From Marixanthomonas sp. SCSIO 43207 (GTDB lineage Bacteria; Bacteroidota; Bacteroidia; Flavobacteriales; Flavobacteriaceae): a DNA stretch of 64,000 nucleotides. Positions within the stretch are counted from its first letter, which is position 1; each line of letters begins with the position of its first letter. The notes below the pieces were generated by a model that searched no databases, was not told where the DNA came from, and saw only the letters and a program-made list of their open reading frames with translations. Shown here piece by piece: positions 9,686 to 19,850 of the stretch. The translations under genes and the position numbers were made by a program. Location of the stretch: contig NZ_CP063203.1 in assembly GCF_019904255.1 (NCBI RefSeq), positions 682,001 through 746,000 of the forward strand, in the 5' to 3' direction.

Positions 9686-10045
9686 ATGACACTATTAAAA
9701 TTCAGTTTTGGATTTTTATTCTTCTTTGCAATAGCTTGTAATAGCTCAAAAGAAACAACACAAGACACAACAGAAATGAACTCGGTAAAACAGCAAGATG
9801 AACAAAAAATGATGGATGCCGGCTTTAAAAAAGGTGTTGTTGTATATTCAAACGCTGAAGGTGATTGCCCATACACAATTAAGCTTGAAGAAGGTGACAC
9901 TTACTACGATCCTATAAATCTAGAAGAAAACTATAAAACTGATGGAGAGAAGGTTTGGTTTCAGTTTAACCCGTTACGAAGAATGAATCGTTGTGTGAAA
10001 GCCAACCCTGTATATGTTTCTAAGATAAAAAAAAGAGCAGAATAA
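9686..10045 (+). CDS. Small lipoprotein, unknown function
   Basis: 119 residues. Leader with a Phe-rich hydrophobic core and lipobox AIAC gives a lipoprotein with acylated Cys18. The mature part has a short Ser/Thr/Gln linker and then a compact domain with two cysteines (GDCPYTI and NRCVKAN) and a basic C-terminus KIKKRAE. I do not recognise the family. The two cysteines could form a disulfide in the periplasm, or bind a ligand. It is monocistronic, with a divergent upstream neighbour and a terminator overlapping its stop codon. Confidence 0.7.
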   Translation: MTLLKFSFGFLFFFAIACNSSKETTQDTTEMNSVKQQDEQKMMDAGFKKGVVVYSNAEGDCPYTIKLEEGDTYYDPINLEENYKTDGEKVWFQFNPLRRMNRCVKANPVYVSKIKKRAE

Positions 10046-10059
10046 ATCCCGCTCTTTTT
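10030..10059. terminator. Bidirectional terminator
   Basis: Stem AAAAAGAGC/GCTCTTTTT with a 12-base loop, overlapping the last codons of the small lipoprotein and lying between it and the convergent glyS. The GC core is only four pairs. Confidence 0.6.
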
Positions 10060-10082
10060 ATAAGTAATTAATCCTATTTATA

Positions 10083-11618
10083 TTACTGAAGCCAATCTTT
10101 ATAAGAAATACTTCTTTTAAGTTTTTCTGAAATTTCTGAAATGGCAATACGTTCCTGTTCCATTGTATCACGGTCTCTTATGGTTACCGTATTGTCCTCT
10201 TTAGTTTGGTGATCAACGGTTATACAAAATGGTGTTCCGGCGGCGTCTTGTCTACGGTAGCGTCTTCCTACAGCGTCTTTTTCATCATAGGTAACATTGT
10301 AATCCCATTGCAATTCTTCAATAATTTTTTCGGCTATTTCAGGCAAACCATCTTTTTTAACAAGAGGCAAAATTGCCGCTTTTGTTGGTGCTAGAATTGC
10401 CGGAATTTTTAACACTGTACGTGTTGTTCCGCCTTCCAGTTCTTCTTCTTCTAGAGAATTACTTAGTACCGCTAAAAACATTCTGTCAAGACCAATAGAG
10501 GTTTCAACTACGTAAGGCACATAGTTTTTATTCATTTCAGGATCAAAAAACTGTAATTTTTTTCCGCTGTGCTCTTCATGTGCTTTTAGATCAAAATCGG
10601 TACGGGAATGAATTCCTTCCAACTCTTTAAATCCGAATGGGAAGTTAAATTCTATATCGGCTGCGGCGTTTGCGTAATGAGCCAACTTTTCGTGGTCGTG
10701 GAAACGGTAGTTTTCTTCTCCCATACCTAAAGACAAGTGCCATTTTAAACGGGTTTCTTTCCAGTATTCGTACCATTTTAATTCATCACCGGGACGAACG
10801 AAAAATTGCATTTCCATTTGTTCAAACTCCCGCATACGAAATATAAATTGACGCGCTACAATTTCATTTCTGAAAGCTTTTCCGGTTTGTGCAATACCGA
10901 AAGGGATTTTCATTCGGCCGGTTTTTTGCACATTTAAAAAGTTTACAAATATCCCTTGAGCAGTTTCAGGACGCAAATACAAATCGGTTGCGTTTTCTGC
11001 AGATGCACCAAGCTTTGTACCAAACATTAGGTTAAATTGTCTTACCTCTGTCCAGTTTTTACTTCCGGTTTCTGGACAAGCAATACCCAATTCTTCGATT
11101 AATGCTTTTACATCTTTCAAGTCTTCAGCAGCTAGAGATTTTGCCATACGGCTTAATACTTCTTTTTGCTCGTTTCTATATCGCACTACGCGCGGGTGTG
11201 TACTTACAAATTGAGCTTCGTCAAAATCATCACCAAAACGTTTCTTTGCTTTTGCAATTTCTTTTTGTGCTTTTTGCTCTAGTTTTTCAGCATAGTCTTC
11301 AATTAAAACATCTGCTCTGTACCGCTTTTTTGAGTCTTTATTATCAATTAGCGGATCTGTAAATGCATCTACGTGACCAGAAGCTTTCCAAGTAGTAGGA
11401 TGCATTAATATTGCTGCATCTATTCCTACTATATTTTGGTGCATATACACCATACTTCGCCACCAGTATTCACGAATGTTCTTTTTGAGCTCTACTCCAT
11501 TTTGTGCATAATCATAGACAGCACTAAGCCCGTCATATATTTCACTGGACGCAAATACGTATCCGTATTCTTTTGCGTGAGAGACTACCTTTTTAAAATG
11601 ATCATCGTTGTTTGCCAT
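10083..11618 (-). CDS. glyS: Glycyl-tRNA synthetase (single-chain, eukaryotic/archaeal-like class II)
   Basis: 511 residues. Charges tRNA-Gly with glycine in the cytoplasm. Class II features are visible: motif 2 around RNEIVARQFIFRMREFEQMEMQ (residues about 230-255), the TAQGIF segment upstream, and motif 3 near GLDRMF. The C-terminal anticodon-binding domain holds APTKAAILPL and the close RDRDTMEQ. It is the alpha2 type, not the split glyQ/glyS type. The -7 box TATTTTTG ends only four bases before the ATG, so the mRNA may be leaderless. Confidence 0.93.
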   Translation of the reverse strand: MANNDDHFKKVVSHAKEYGYVFASSEIYDGLSAVYDYAQNGVELKKNIREYWWRSMVYMHQNIVGIDAAILMHPTTWKASGHVDAFTDPLIDNKDSKKRYRADVLIEDYAEKLEQKAQKEIAKAKKRFGDDFDEAQFVSTHPRVVRYRNEQKEVLSRMAKSLAAEDLKDVKALIEELGIACPETGSKNWTEVRQFNLMFGTKLGASAENATDLYLRPETAQGIFVNFLNVQKTGRMKIPFGIAQTGKAFRNEIVARQFIFRMREFEQMEMQFFVRPGDELKWYEYWKETRLKWHLSLGMGEENYRFHDHEKLAHYANAAADIEFNFPFGFKELEGIHSRTDFDLKAHEEHSGKKLQFFDPEMNKNYVPYVVETSIGLDRMFLAVLSNSLEEEELEGGTTRTVLKIPAILAPTKAAILPLVKKDGLPEIAEKIIEELQWDYNVTYDEKDAVGRRYRRQDAAGTPFCITVDHQTKEDNTVTIRDRDTMEQERIAISEISEKLKRSISYKDWLQ

Positions 11619-11622
11619 ACCG

Positions 11623-11630
11623 CAAAAATA
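11623..11630 (-). promoter_or_regulatory. -7 box directly upstream of glyS
   Basis: Minus-strand TATTTTTG, a perfect TAnnTTTG match, followed by CGGT and the glyS ATG. No good -33 TTG is seen; that position is occupied by the upstream gene's terminator hairpin. Confidence 0.45.
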
Positions 11631-11632
11631 AA

Positions 11633-11663
11633 AAAACCGCTACGATAACACCGTAGCGGTTTT
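11633..11663 (-). terminator. Terminator of the coiled-coil membrane protein gene
   Basis: 12-base stem AAAACCGCTACG/CGTAGCGGTTTT with a 7-base loop, followed on the minus strand by a T run. It lies 20 bases after the stop at 11683 and immediately upstream of the glyS -7 box. Confidence 0.85.
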
Positions 11664-11682
11664 AAAAATTTTTAATGTGATT

Positions 11683-12564
11683 TTATTTTAATTCCATAGT
11701 GGTTGTAGCTACTTGGTTTTCTCCATCAAAAACATTTACGGTGTAACGTCCTTCAATAAGGTTGTTTTCTGTGGCATCTACCAATACACATACATCTAAT
11801 TCTTCATTTTCATAAAATACAGTTGTTTTTGCACTGTAATTTAACACGCCATTTTCAAACCCTATGGTTTCCTTTACTCCTAGTAAATTATTTTTTGGGT
11901 TAATAACTTGCACGTATAGGTCACGATCTCCACTTTTAGCAATTACGTTGGGAGCCAATGTAAAGCAAGCTCTTATTTTGTCTGCTCTACTAGCTCTACG
12001 TGTATCTACAACTTTTCCGCTATTTCTTATAATGACTGCTTCACCTCTTAAATCGGTTGCTTTTACAATAGAACCTTTTTTAATAGTTTCTGCCATTGTG
12101 GTGTTTTCTTCATTTACAGAGTCTACAACCTTTATGGTTTCATCTAAAACTGTTTTGGTACTGTCACGCTCCATCGCTATACGTTTGTTTACGGCTATTA
12201 AACTGTCTGCGCGCTTAAAAAGCATGGTACGTTCACGCTTAAGTCTTCCTACTTCCGTTTTATAACGTTCAATAAGCAATACGTTTGCTTCAGCATCTTT
12301 AACCGAATCTAACAACAACTCAATACGCTCACGAGCATCTAGAAGTTTTTTATCTTTCAGTTCGTTATCTTGAATTACCTCATCATAATTGGCGATAAGT
12401 TCTTCTAGCTCATTTTCTATTGTTACTTTTTGTTGCTCAAGCCCAGTTACTTTATCTTTACTATCATTGTAAAGTGTCACTGTATAGACGGCGAGGGCAA
12501 TTAACAATACAGATAATACTCCTATGAGTATTTTAAACTTTGTTCCGTTGGTTTCTGAACTCAT
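11683..12564 (-). CDS. Coiled-coil inner-membrane protein, unknown function
   Basis: 293 residues. One membrane segment near the N-terminus (about residues 12-28, FKILIGVLSVLLIALAVY) is preceded by a polar cytoplasmic stretch. It is followed by a coiled coil (about 30-165) and a C-terminal beta-rich domain (about 175-293). Topology suggests the coiled coil and C-terminal domain are periplasmic. Flavobacterial relatives are often labelled chromosome-partitioning proteins; nothing in the sequence supports an ATPase or DNA-binding role, since no Walker motif is present. Likely an envelope structural protein, by inference only. Confidence 0.7.
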   Translation of the reverse strand: MSSETNGTKFKILIGVLSVLLIALAVYTVTLYNDSKDKVTGLEQQKVTIENELEELIANYDEVIQDNELKDKKLLDARERIELLLDSVKDAEANVLLIERYKTEVGRLKRERTMLFKRADSLIAVNKRIAMERDSTKTVLDETIKVVDSVNEENTTMAETIKKGSIVKATDLRGEAVIIRNSGKVVDTRRASRADKIRACFTLAPNVIAKSGDRDLYVQVINPKNNLLGVKETIGFENGVLNYSAKTTVFYENEELDVCVLVDATENNLIEGRYTVNVFDGENQVATTTMELK

Positions 12565-12642
12565 TTCAAATTGGTTTAAATTGCTAAAATACTAAGGTAG
12601 TGATAACTGAAACGTTTAAAAAATGGTAAAAAATCTTAAAAT

Positions 12643-13320
12643 ATGTTAAATCTTTTGTTTCCTACTGTTTGCAACGGTTGCCAAGAATTACTTTTGAAAG
12701 ATGAGACTATTATTTGCACTGCTTGTCGTTACAATTTGCCGTTGGCTTGTCATCATAGAACAAATGACCTTACTTTTTTAAACATGTTTTATGGACGATT
12801 TGCTTTGGAAAACGCGACGGCTTTATTACAATTTCAGAAAAGAGGCATTACTCAAAATATACTTCATAATTTAAAATACAGAAATCAAGAAAATATAAGT
12901 TCGTTTTTTGGTAAATGGCTTGGAGCAGAACTTGCAGAAAACAAAGATTACAAAACGGTTGATTTGGTTATACCGGTGCCTTTACATAAACAAAAGTTAA
13001 AAAAACGAGGCTATAATCAAGTAGCGGGTTTTGGTAAAGAAGTAGCTCAAGCTTTAGCTGTTCCCTATAAAGATGATGTTTTATTGAAAGTTTCAAAAAC
13101 CACCTCACAAGTTTTTAAAGAACGTTTTTCACGCTTTAATTCTTCTTGGAAACAAGAAGGTGTTTTTTCACTACAAAATATAGAGCATATCAAAAACAAA
13201 CATATTTTATTGGTTGATGACATAGTAACAACCGGAGCAACACTTGAAAACTGCGCCAACCAACTTTTAAAAGCAAACAATGTAAAACTTAGCTTTGCTA
13301 CTATTGCTATTGCAACATAA
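12643..13320 (+). CDS. comF: ComF-family phosphoribosyltransferase-like protein
   Basis: 225 residues, normal for the family. Four N-terminal cysteines in two pairs (C10/C13 and C25/C28) form the zinc-binding element. The C-terminal half has the double-Tyr/Arg motif KRGYNQV and the PRPP-binding loop LLVDDIVTTGATL at about 187-199. In Gram-positive bacteria ComFC helps imported single-stranded DNA during transformation; the role in Bacteroidota is not settled. Its stop codon lies 20 bases before the next gene, whose -7 box is in this gap. Confidence 0.88.
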   Translation: MLNLLFPTVCNGCQELLLKDETIICTACRYNLPLACHHRTNDLTFLNMFYGRFALENATALLQFQKRGITQNILHNLKYRNQENISSFFGKWLGAELAENKDYKTVDLVIPVPLHKQKLKKRGYNQVAGFGKEVAQALAVPYKDDVLLKVSKTTSQVFKERFSRFNSSWKQEGVFSLQNIEHIKNKHILLVDDIVTTGATLENCANQLLKANNVKLSFATIAIAT

Positions 13321-13336
13321 AGAATCCTTATTTTTG
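13304..13336 (+). promoter_or_regulatory. Candidate promoter of the Ig-like lipoprotein gene
   Basis: TTG at 13304-13306, a 22-base spacer, TATTTTTG at 13329-13336, then CCTC and the ATG at 13341. The -33 part lies within the last codons of comF. Confidence 0.4.
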
Positions 13337-13340
13337 CCTC

Positions 13341-14987
13341 ATGAAAAGTCGGTTATTATATATTCCCATTGCAATACTTTTTCTACTTTCTTTTGTAGAA
13401 TGCGCCAAAAAAGGAGCTCCTTCTGGCGGAAAACGTGATAGTATTCCTCCAGTAATTGTAAGAAGTGTTCCTGAAAATTACACAACAAATTTCTCTGGAA
13501 ATGAAATAAACATTTACTTTGACGAATACATCAAACTGAAAGATCTTCAAAAAAATCTTATCATTTCGCCTCCTCTCAAATATCCTCCCAATATTACTCC
13601 TCTTAGCACTTCAAAAAGGATACAAATTCAAATAGAAGACACCCTGCAAGACAACACAACCTACTCTATAAATTTTGGGCAAAGTATTGTTGACAATAAC
13701 GAAGAAAACCCATTTGAATATTACAAATATGTTTTTTCTACCGGAGACTATATTGATAGTTTAAAAGTAAATGGCCGCGTACAAGATGCCTTATTGCCAA
13801 CTCCTGAAATTCCTACCACAGTTATGCTTTATGAAATAAATGAAGCCTTTAATGACACACTTGTATATTCTGAAAAACCAAAATACATAACCACTACAAA
13901 AGACAGTACCGGAGTATTTGAAATCACCAATGTTAAGGAAGGCAAATATCTTTTAATGGCTTTAAAAGAAAATAATAGTGATTATACATTTCAGCCAAAA
14001 AATGACAAAATTGGTTTTACCCAAAAGCCAATTACACTACCTACAGATAGCATTTATACGTTGCGGCTTTTTAAAGAGATACCAGATTATCTTATAGATA
14101 GGCCTAAGCACTTGACAAAAAATCATATTATATTTGGGTATGAAGGTATTACAGATAGTCTACAACTAGAACTTCTATCTCAAGTTTCTAGTAATTTTGA
14201 GTACAGAACCTACCGTGATATTGAGAAAGACACTGTTCATTATTGGTTCAAACCTGAAGTGGAAAACGATTCACTCTTATTTTTGGCAACAAACAGAAAT
14301 GCTCGTGACACGGTAAATGTAAGGATGAAAGACCTTTACAGAGATTCTCTTACCGTTTCTTCACTTAATGCAGGAACTGTTTTACCAAAAGATACTTTAA
14401 AACTACTGGCCAATGTTCCTATTGATAGTATTAATACTAAAAGAATAGCCATTCTTGATAAAGACTCAACTAGCATCTCTTCAGAAGCTTTTATTGATAA
14501 AAAGTACAATATCGCTCAGTTATTTTTCCCCAAAACCGAAAATCAAGCATACCAAGTAAGGCTGTTACCCGGTGCTATTACAGATTTCTTTGGTGAAACA
14601 AATGATACACTCAACTATTCATTACGCACAAGAACCGTTTCAGACTATGGTACGTTAAATATAACTCTTGAAAACCTGAATCAATTTCCGGTGATTATTC
14701 AATTGGTTGACAGTAAGTTTAAGGTTATTTCAGAAGATTATATCACACAATTACAACCTGTATTATTTGAAAATATCTCACCAGGGAAGTATTACATTAG
14801 ACTAATTTTTGATGAAAATGAAAATGGCGTTTGGGATACCGGTAACTTTTTAACTCGAGAACAACCCGAAGAAGTTGTGTATTATCCTACGCAACTAGAA
14901 GTACGAGCCAATTGGAGTTTGAATGAAACTTTTATTTTAACTCAAACAAATCCCGATCCTGTAAAAACCTCAACTGATCCCGAGTAG
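13341..14987 (+). CDS. Ig-like (Big_5-type) domain lipoprotein
   Basis: 548 residues. Lipobox FVEC gives a lipoprotein with Cys22, followed by the Gly/Ser/Lys linker KKGAPSGGKRD. Residues about 35-130 form a bacterial Ig-like domain (DSIPPVIVRSVPEN, FDEYIKL, NTTYSINFG). The rest consists of beta-sandwich repeats, including one with GKYLLMALKENN and a C-terminal one with DENENGVWDTG, as in related envelope proteins. It is common in Bacteroidota; function unknown. The last 56 bases overlap the 3' end of the omega-amidase gene on the other strand. Confidence 0.82.
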   Translation: MKSRLLYIPIAILFLLSFVECAKKGAPSGGKRDSIPPVIVRSVPENYTTNFSGNEINIYFDEYIKLKDLQKNLIISPPLKYPPNITPLSTSKRIQIQIEDTLQDNTTYSINFGQSIVDNNEENPFEYYKYVFSTGDYIDSLKVNGRVQDALLPTPEIPTTVMLYEINEAFNDTLVYSEKPKYITTTKDSTGVFEITNVKEGKYLLMALKENNSDYTFQPKNDKIGFTQKPITLPTDSIYTLRLFKEIPDYLIDRPKHLTKNHIIFGYEGITDSLQLELLSQVSSNFEYRTYRDIEKDTVHYWFKPEVENDSLLFLATNRNARDTVNVRMKDLYRDSLTVSSLNAGTVLPKDTLKLLANVPIDSINTKRIAILDKDSTSISSEAFIDKKYNIAQLFFPKTENQAYQVRLLPGAITDFFGETNDTLNYSLRTRTVSDYGTLNITLENLNQFPVIIQLVDSKFKVISEDYITQLQPVLFENISPGKYYIRLIFDENENGVWDTGNFLTREQPEEVVYYPTQLEVRANWSLNETFILTQTNPDPVKTSTDPE

Positions 14988-15711
14988 AATTAACGTGTTC
15001 TTTTGTCAAGGTTAAGGTTTGTGTAAATTCAGTTTCTAGCTCTTTTGTAGAAATGAGTTCGCCTAAAACATCATATACAGCAGAATGACCACTATATTCG
15101 TGATTATTACCGTCTGGGCCTATTCGGTTAACACCTACACAATAGCTCATATTTTCAATAGCTCTTGCTTTTAAAAGAGCATCCCAAGCTGCTACACGCT
15201 TTTTTGGCCAATTGGCCACATATAATAACACATCATAATCTACAGTATTGCGCGCCCAGACAGGAAAACGAAGGTCATAACATACCAATGGACATATTTT
15301 CCAGCCTTTATAATCCACTACCAAGCGTTTTGTTCCTTTGCTGTAGGTCTTGTGTTCTCCTGCTAGTGTAAAGGTGTGTTTTTTATCGTACATTTTATAT
15401 TCTCCATTAGGAAACACAAAAAAGAGCCTATTATAAAAAGTATTGTTTTCTGAAATTATAACACTTCCGGTTAGTGCAGCATTGCTTTTTTTGGCTTCAG
15501 AAATCATCCAGTTCAATGTTTTTCCGTTTGTTTCTTCAGCAAGAGTTGAAGCGTTCATTGAAAAACCTGTTGAAAACATTTCAGGTAGAATAATCAAGTC
15601 TGTTGTTTCAGCAATAGAATCAATTTTTTCTGAAAACATGCTTAAATTGGCATCTACTTGTTCCCAATGTAGTTTTGATTGTATTAGCGTAACTTTTAAC
15701 GAGGTATTCAT
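14932..15711 (-). CDS. Nitrilase-superfamily amidase, YafV/omega-amidase type
   Basis: 259 residues. The catalytic Glu-Lys-Cys triad is visible as E44 (ILPEMFSTGF), K110 (YDKKHTF) and C144 (LVCYDLRFPVW). The FSTGF and GEH neighbours match the YafV group, which hydrolyses alpha-ketoglutaramate and similar omega-amides. Such enzymes remove the product when glutamine donates the amino group in transamination of methionine's keto acid. The aminotransferase at 18.6 kb is the expected partner. Start is translationally coupled to the ankyrin gene by TAATG. The 3' end overlaps the convergent lipoprotein gene by 56 bases. Confidence 0.87.
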   Translation of the reverse strand: MNTSLKVTLIQSKLHWEQVDANLSMFSEKIDSIAETTDLIILPEMFSTGFSMNASTLAEETNGKTLNWMISEAKKSNAALTGSVIISENNTFYNRLFFVFPNGEYKMYDKKHTFTLAGEHKTYSKGTKRLVVDYKGWKICPLVCYDLRFPVWARNTVDYDVLLYVANWPKKRVAAWDALLKARAIENMSYCVGVNRIGPDGNNHEYSGHSAVYDVLGELISTKELETEFTQTLTLTKEHVNSTRDQLRFLQDRDLFELK

Positions 15712-16181
15712 TATTTAGATTTCAAAAGTTCAATTATTGTGGTGGCGTTTTGCATTTGAGCGTGATCTAATGCTGTATTACCTCGGTCATCTTTTATGTT
15801 GACATCTGCTCCGTTTTCAACTAATAATTTCACAAGTTCGGTTTTACCAAAGGTTGCAGCATAAATAAGTGCAGTTGCGCCATTAAAATTTGTGATGTTT
15901 ACATTGGCGTCGTGCTCTATTAATAGTTTTGCAATATCATTGTGACCTTTAAAACAAACCCCCATTAAAGCGGTATTACCAGATGCGTCTTGTGCATTGA
16001 TGTTAGGTTTGTGTTTTAGTATTACTTCGGTAATTGGTTTATAACCATAATACGTTGCCAATAAAAGAGGTGTAGAACCTCTATTATCTTTTTCATTGAT
16101 CCAATCTGGATGCTCTTGTAAAAGAATTTCTACTTGTTCTGTTTTTTCATCTCTTATGGCATCAAATAGTAGTGTACTCAT
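15711..16181 (-). CDS. Ankyrin-repeat protein
   Basis: 156 residues, no signal peptide, hence cytoplasmic. It is made almost entirely of ankyrin repeats of about 33 residues, with the signatures GSTPLLLATYYGY, GNTALMGVCFKGH, GATALIYAATFGK and GNTALDHAQ. Small ankyrin proteins accompany catalase genes in several bacteria (for example ankB with katB in Pseudomonas) and there affect catalase activity. The same link is likely here because katG is immediately upstream on the same strand. It overlaps the amidase start by one base. Whether it binds KatG cannot be seen from sequence. Confidence 0.85.
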   Translation of the reverse strand: MSTLLFDAIRDEKTEQVEILLQEHPDWINEKDNRGSTPLLLATYYGYKPITEVILKHKPNINAQDASGNTALMGVCFKGHNDIAKLLIEHDANVNITNFNGATALIYAATFGKTELVKLLVENGADVNIKDDRGNTALDHAQMQNATTIIELLKSK

Positions 16182-16196
16182 ATTTATAAATAATAA

Positions 16197-16224
16197 AGCG
16201 GAATGGTAAAGTTACCATTCCGCT
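16197..16224 (-). terminator. Intergenic hairpin between katG and the ankyrin gene
   Basis: 13-base perfect inverted repeat AGCGGAATGGTAA/TTACCATTCCGCT with a 2-4 base loop. On the minus strand it is followed by an AT-rich stretch without a clean T run. It is probably a partial terminator or mRNA 3'-end stabiliser that lowers ankyrin and amidase expression relative to katG. Confidence 0.55.
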
Positions 16225-16245
16225 ATGGTTTTTCAAAAGGTAATG

Positions 16246-18486
<2,241 letters not shown>

Positions 18487-18512
18487 TTAGTATAATAACA
18501 CTATAAATTTAA

Positions 18513-18524
18513 AACTTATAAGTT
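18513..18524. promoter_or_regulatory. Palindrome upstream of katG
   Basis: Perfect palindrome AACTTATAAGTT, 39 bases before the katG start, in AT-rich DNA. It could be an operator for a peroxide-responsive regulator, but it does not match the PerR box well and may be chance. Confidence 0.2.
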
Positions 18525-18604
18525 ACTTAAAATCAATCTTATGATTTTAAAACGCAATTTTAGTATAGATTTCTCTTATGTATTTTTTAAATAAGATGTG
18601 TTTT

Positions 18605-19741
18605 TTAAATAGAATTTAATATTTCTGCAGCTTCTTTCAATTCCTTTTCAGTTTTTGCAAAACAAACCCGTATCTGCTTATAGTCTTCTTGATTTTGGTT
18701 AAATACAGAAGTAGGTATTGTAGCAATTTTATGTTCTCTGGTTAATCGATCTGCAAAATCAACATCTCTTTCTTCAGAAATTTCTGAAAAATCAAGCAAT
18801 TGAAAATAAGTTCCTTTTGAGGGTGTAAATTTGAATCGAGAATCTTTAATCAGGTCTAAAAAATAATCACGTTTCTTTTGATAAAATTGTGGCAAGGAAA
18901 GATACGTTTCTGAGTCTTGTAAGTATGTAGCCAATGCTTTTTGTATGGGATGATTGACTGAAAATACATTATATTGATGCACTTTTTGAAACTCTTTCAT
19001 TAAATATTCAGGAGCAAGGCAATACCCCATTTTCCAGCCTGTGTTATGAAATGTTTTTCCGAAAGAGGCGGTTATAAATGTGCGTTTTGCCAACTGCGGA
19101 AACTTTGCGGCACTTTGGTGGTCTTTTCCATCAAAAATGATATGTTCATAAACCTCATCACTTAAAACCAATAAATCATTTTCTTCTGAGATTTTTTGCA
19201 ATTGTAGCATATCATCTTCAGAAAGTAACGTACCTGTAGGATTATGAGGCGTGTTAACAAGAATCATTTTGGTTTTGGTTGTAACATGTTCAACTACTTG
19301 TTTCCAGTTGGGTTTGTATGTTGGAGCTTCAAGTTGAATCTCAACAACTTTCCCTCCAAATAATTCAATTGAAGGTTTGTAACAATCATAAGCAGGTGTA
19401 AAAACTATAACCTCATCATCTTTATGAATTGTTGCAGCGATGGCAGTAAAGATAGCCTGAGTAGCTCCTGCTGTAATGGTTATTTCTCTATCTGCATTAT
19501 ATTTTTTATAGTATAAACTTTCTATTTTTTCTGAAATGACCTGTCGCAATTTTTTGTCTCCTGGCATAGGAGCGTATTGATTGTAACCATTTTTCATAGC
19601 TTTATTTACCAAATCGATCAATGCAGGGTCACTATCAAAACCAGGAAAGCCTTGCGCTAGGTTTATAGCATTGTGGTCTGCAGCCAATTTGCTCATGATA
19701 CTAAAAATAGAAGTGGTTGTATTGGGTAATTTTGAAGTCAT
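18605..19741 (-). CDS. PLP-dependent methionine-type aminotransferase (YbdL-like)
   Basis: 378 residues, class I/II aminotransferase fold. Visible residues: NTPHNPTGT (about 163-171), D195 in LSDEVYEH that contacts the pyridine nitrogen, and K229 in SFGKTFHNTGWKMGY that binds PLP. The start segment INLAQGFPGFD and the GWKMGYC motif are typical of the YbdL/kynurenine-aminotransferase group, which transaminates methionine, glutamine and aromatic amino acids. Its usual metabolic partner, the omega-amidase, lies two genes downstream beyond katG and the ankyrin gene. Upstream is TTTTG-N20-TACATTTA-N4-ATG, suggesting a leaderless transcript. Confidence 0.87.
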   Translation of the reverse strand: MTSKLPNTTTSIFSIMSKLAADHNAINLAQGFPGFDSDPALIDLVNKAMKNGYNQYAPMPGDKKLRQVISEKIESLYYKKYNADREITITAGATQAIFTAIAATIHKDDEVIVFTPAYDCYKPSIELFGGKVVEIQLEAPTYKPNWKQVVEHVTTKTKMILVNTPHNPTGTLLSEDDMLQLQKISEENDLLVLSDEVYEHIIFDGKDHQSAAKFPQLAKRTFITASFGKTFHNTGWKMGYCLAPEYLMKEFQKVHQYNVFSVNHPIQKALATYLQDSETYLSLPQFYQKKRDYFLDLIKDSRFKFTPSKGTYFQLLDFSEISEERDVDFADRLTREHKIATIPTSVFNQNQEDYKQIRVCFAKTEKELKEAAEILNSI

Positions 19742-19745
19742 ACCC

Positions 19746-19778
19746 TAAATGTAAGTGTATCCATTTAACTCTCCAAAA
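19746..19778 (-). promoter_or_regulatory. Candidate promoter of the aminotransferase gene
   Basis: Minus strand TTTTG (19774-19778), a 20-base spacer, TACATTTA (19746-19753; last base deviates from TAnnTTTG), then GGGT and the ATG at 19741. Spacing is ideal for the flavobacterial consensus. Confidence 0.4.
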
Positions 19779-19788
19779 GTTAATATTT

Positions 19789-19796
19789 TAATTTTG
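19789..19796 (+). promoter_or_regulatory. -7 box of the hybrid kinase gene
   Basis: TAATTTTG, a perfect TAnnTTTG match, 54 bases before the ATG at 19851. Its last base starts the imperfect dyad at 19796-19830. Confidence 0.4.
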
Positions 19797-19830
19797 TGCT
19801 GAATTTTAAGGAATTATGTAAATTGAGCAC
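19796..19830. promoter_or_regulatory. Imperfect dyad at the kinase transcription start
   Basis: Half-sites GTGCTGAATTT and AAATTGAGCAC pair at 10 of 11 positions with a 13-base spacer, followed by five T. It overlaps the expected transcription start, so it may be an operator. It could also be a terminator-like hairpin if transcription starts further upstream. Confidence 0.35.
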
Positions 19831-19850
19831 TTTTTAGACACGGATTTTTC

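Noticed and set aside
11683-12564. Chromosome-partitioning (ParA-like) role for the coiled-coil membrane protein
   Set aside because: No Walker motifs, and a membrane anchor with an extracytoplasmic coiled coil is seen instead.
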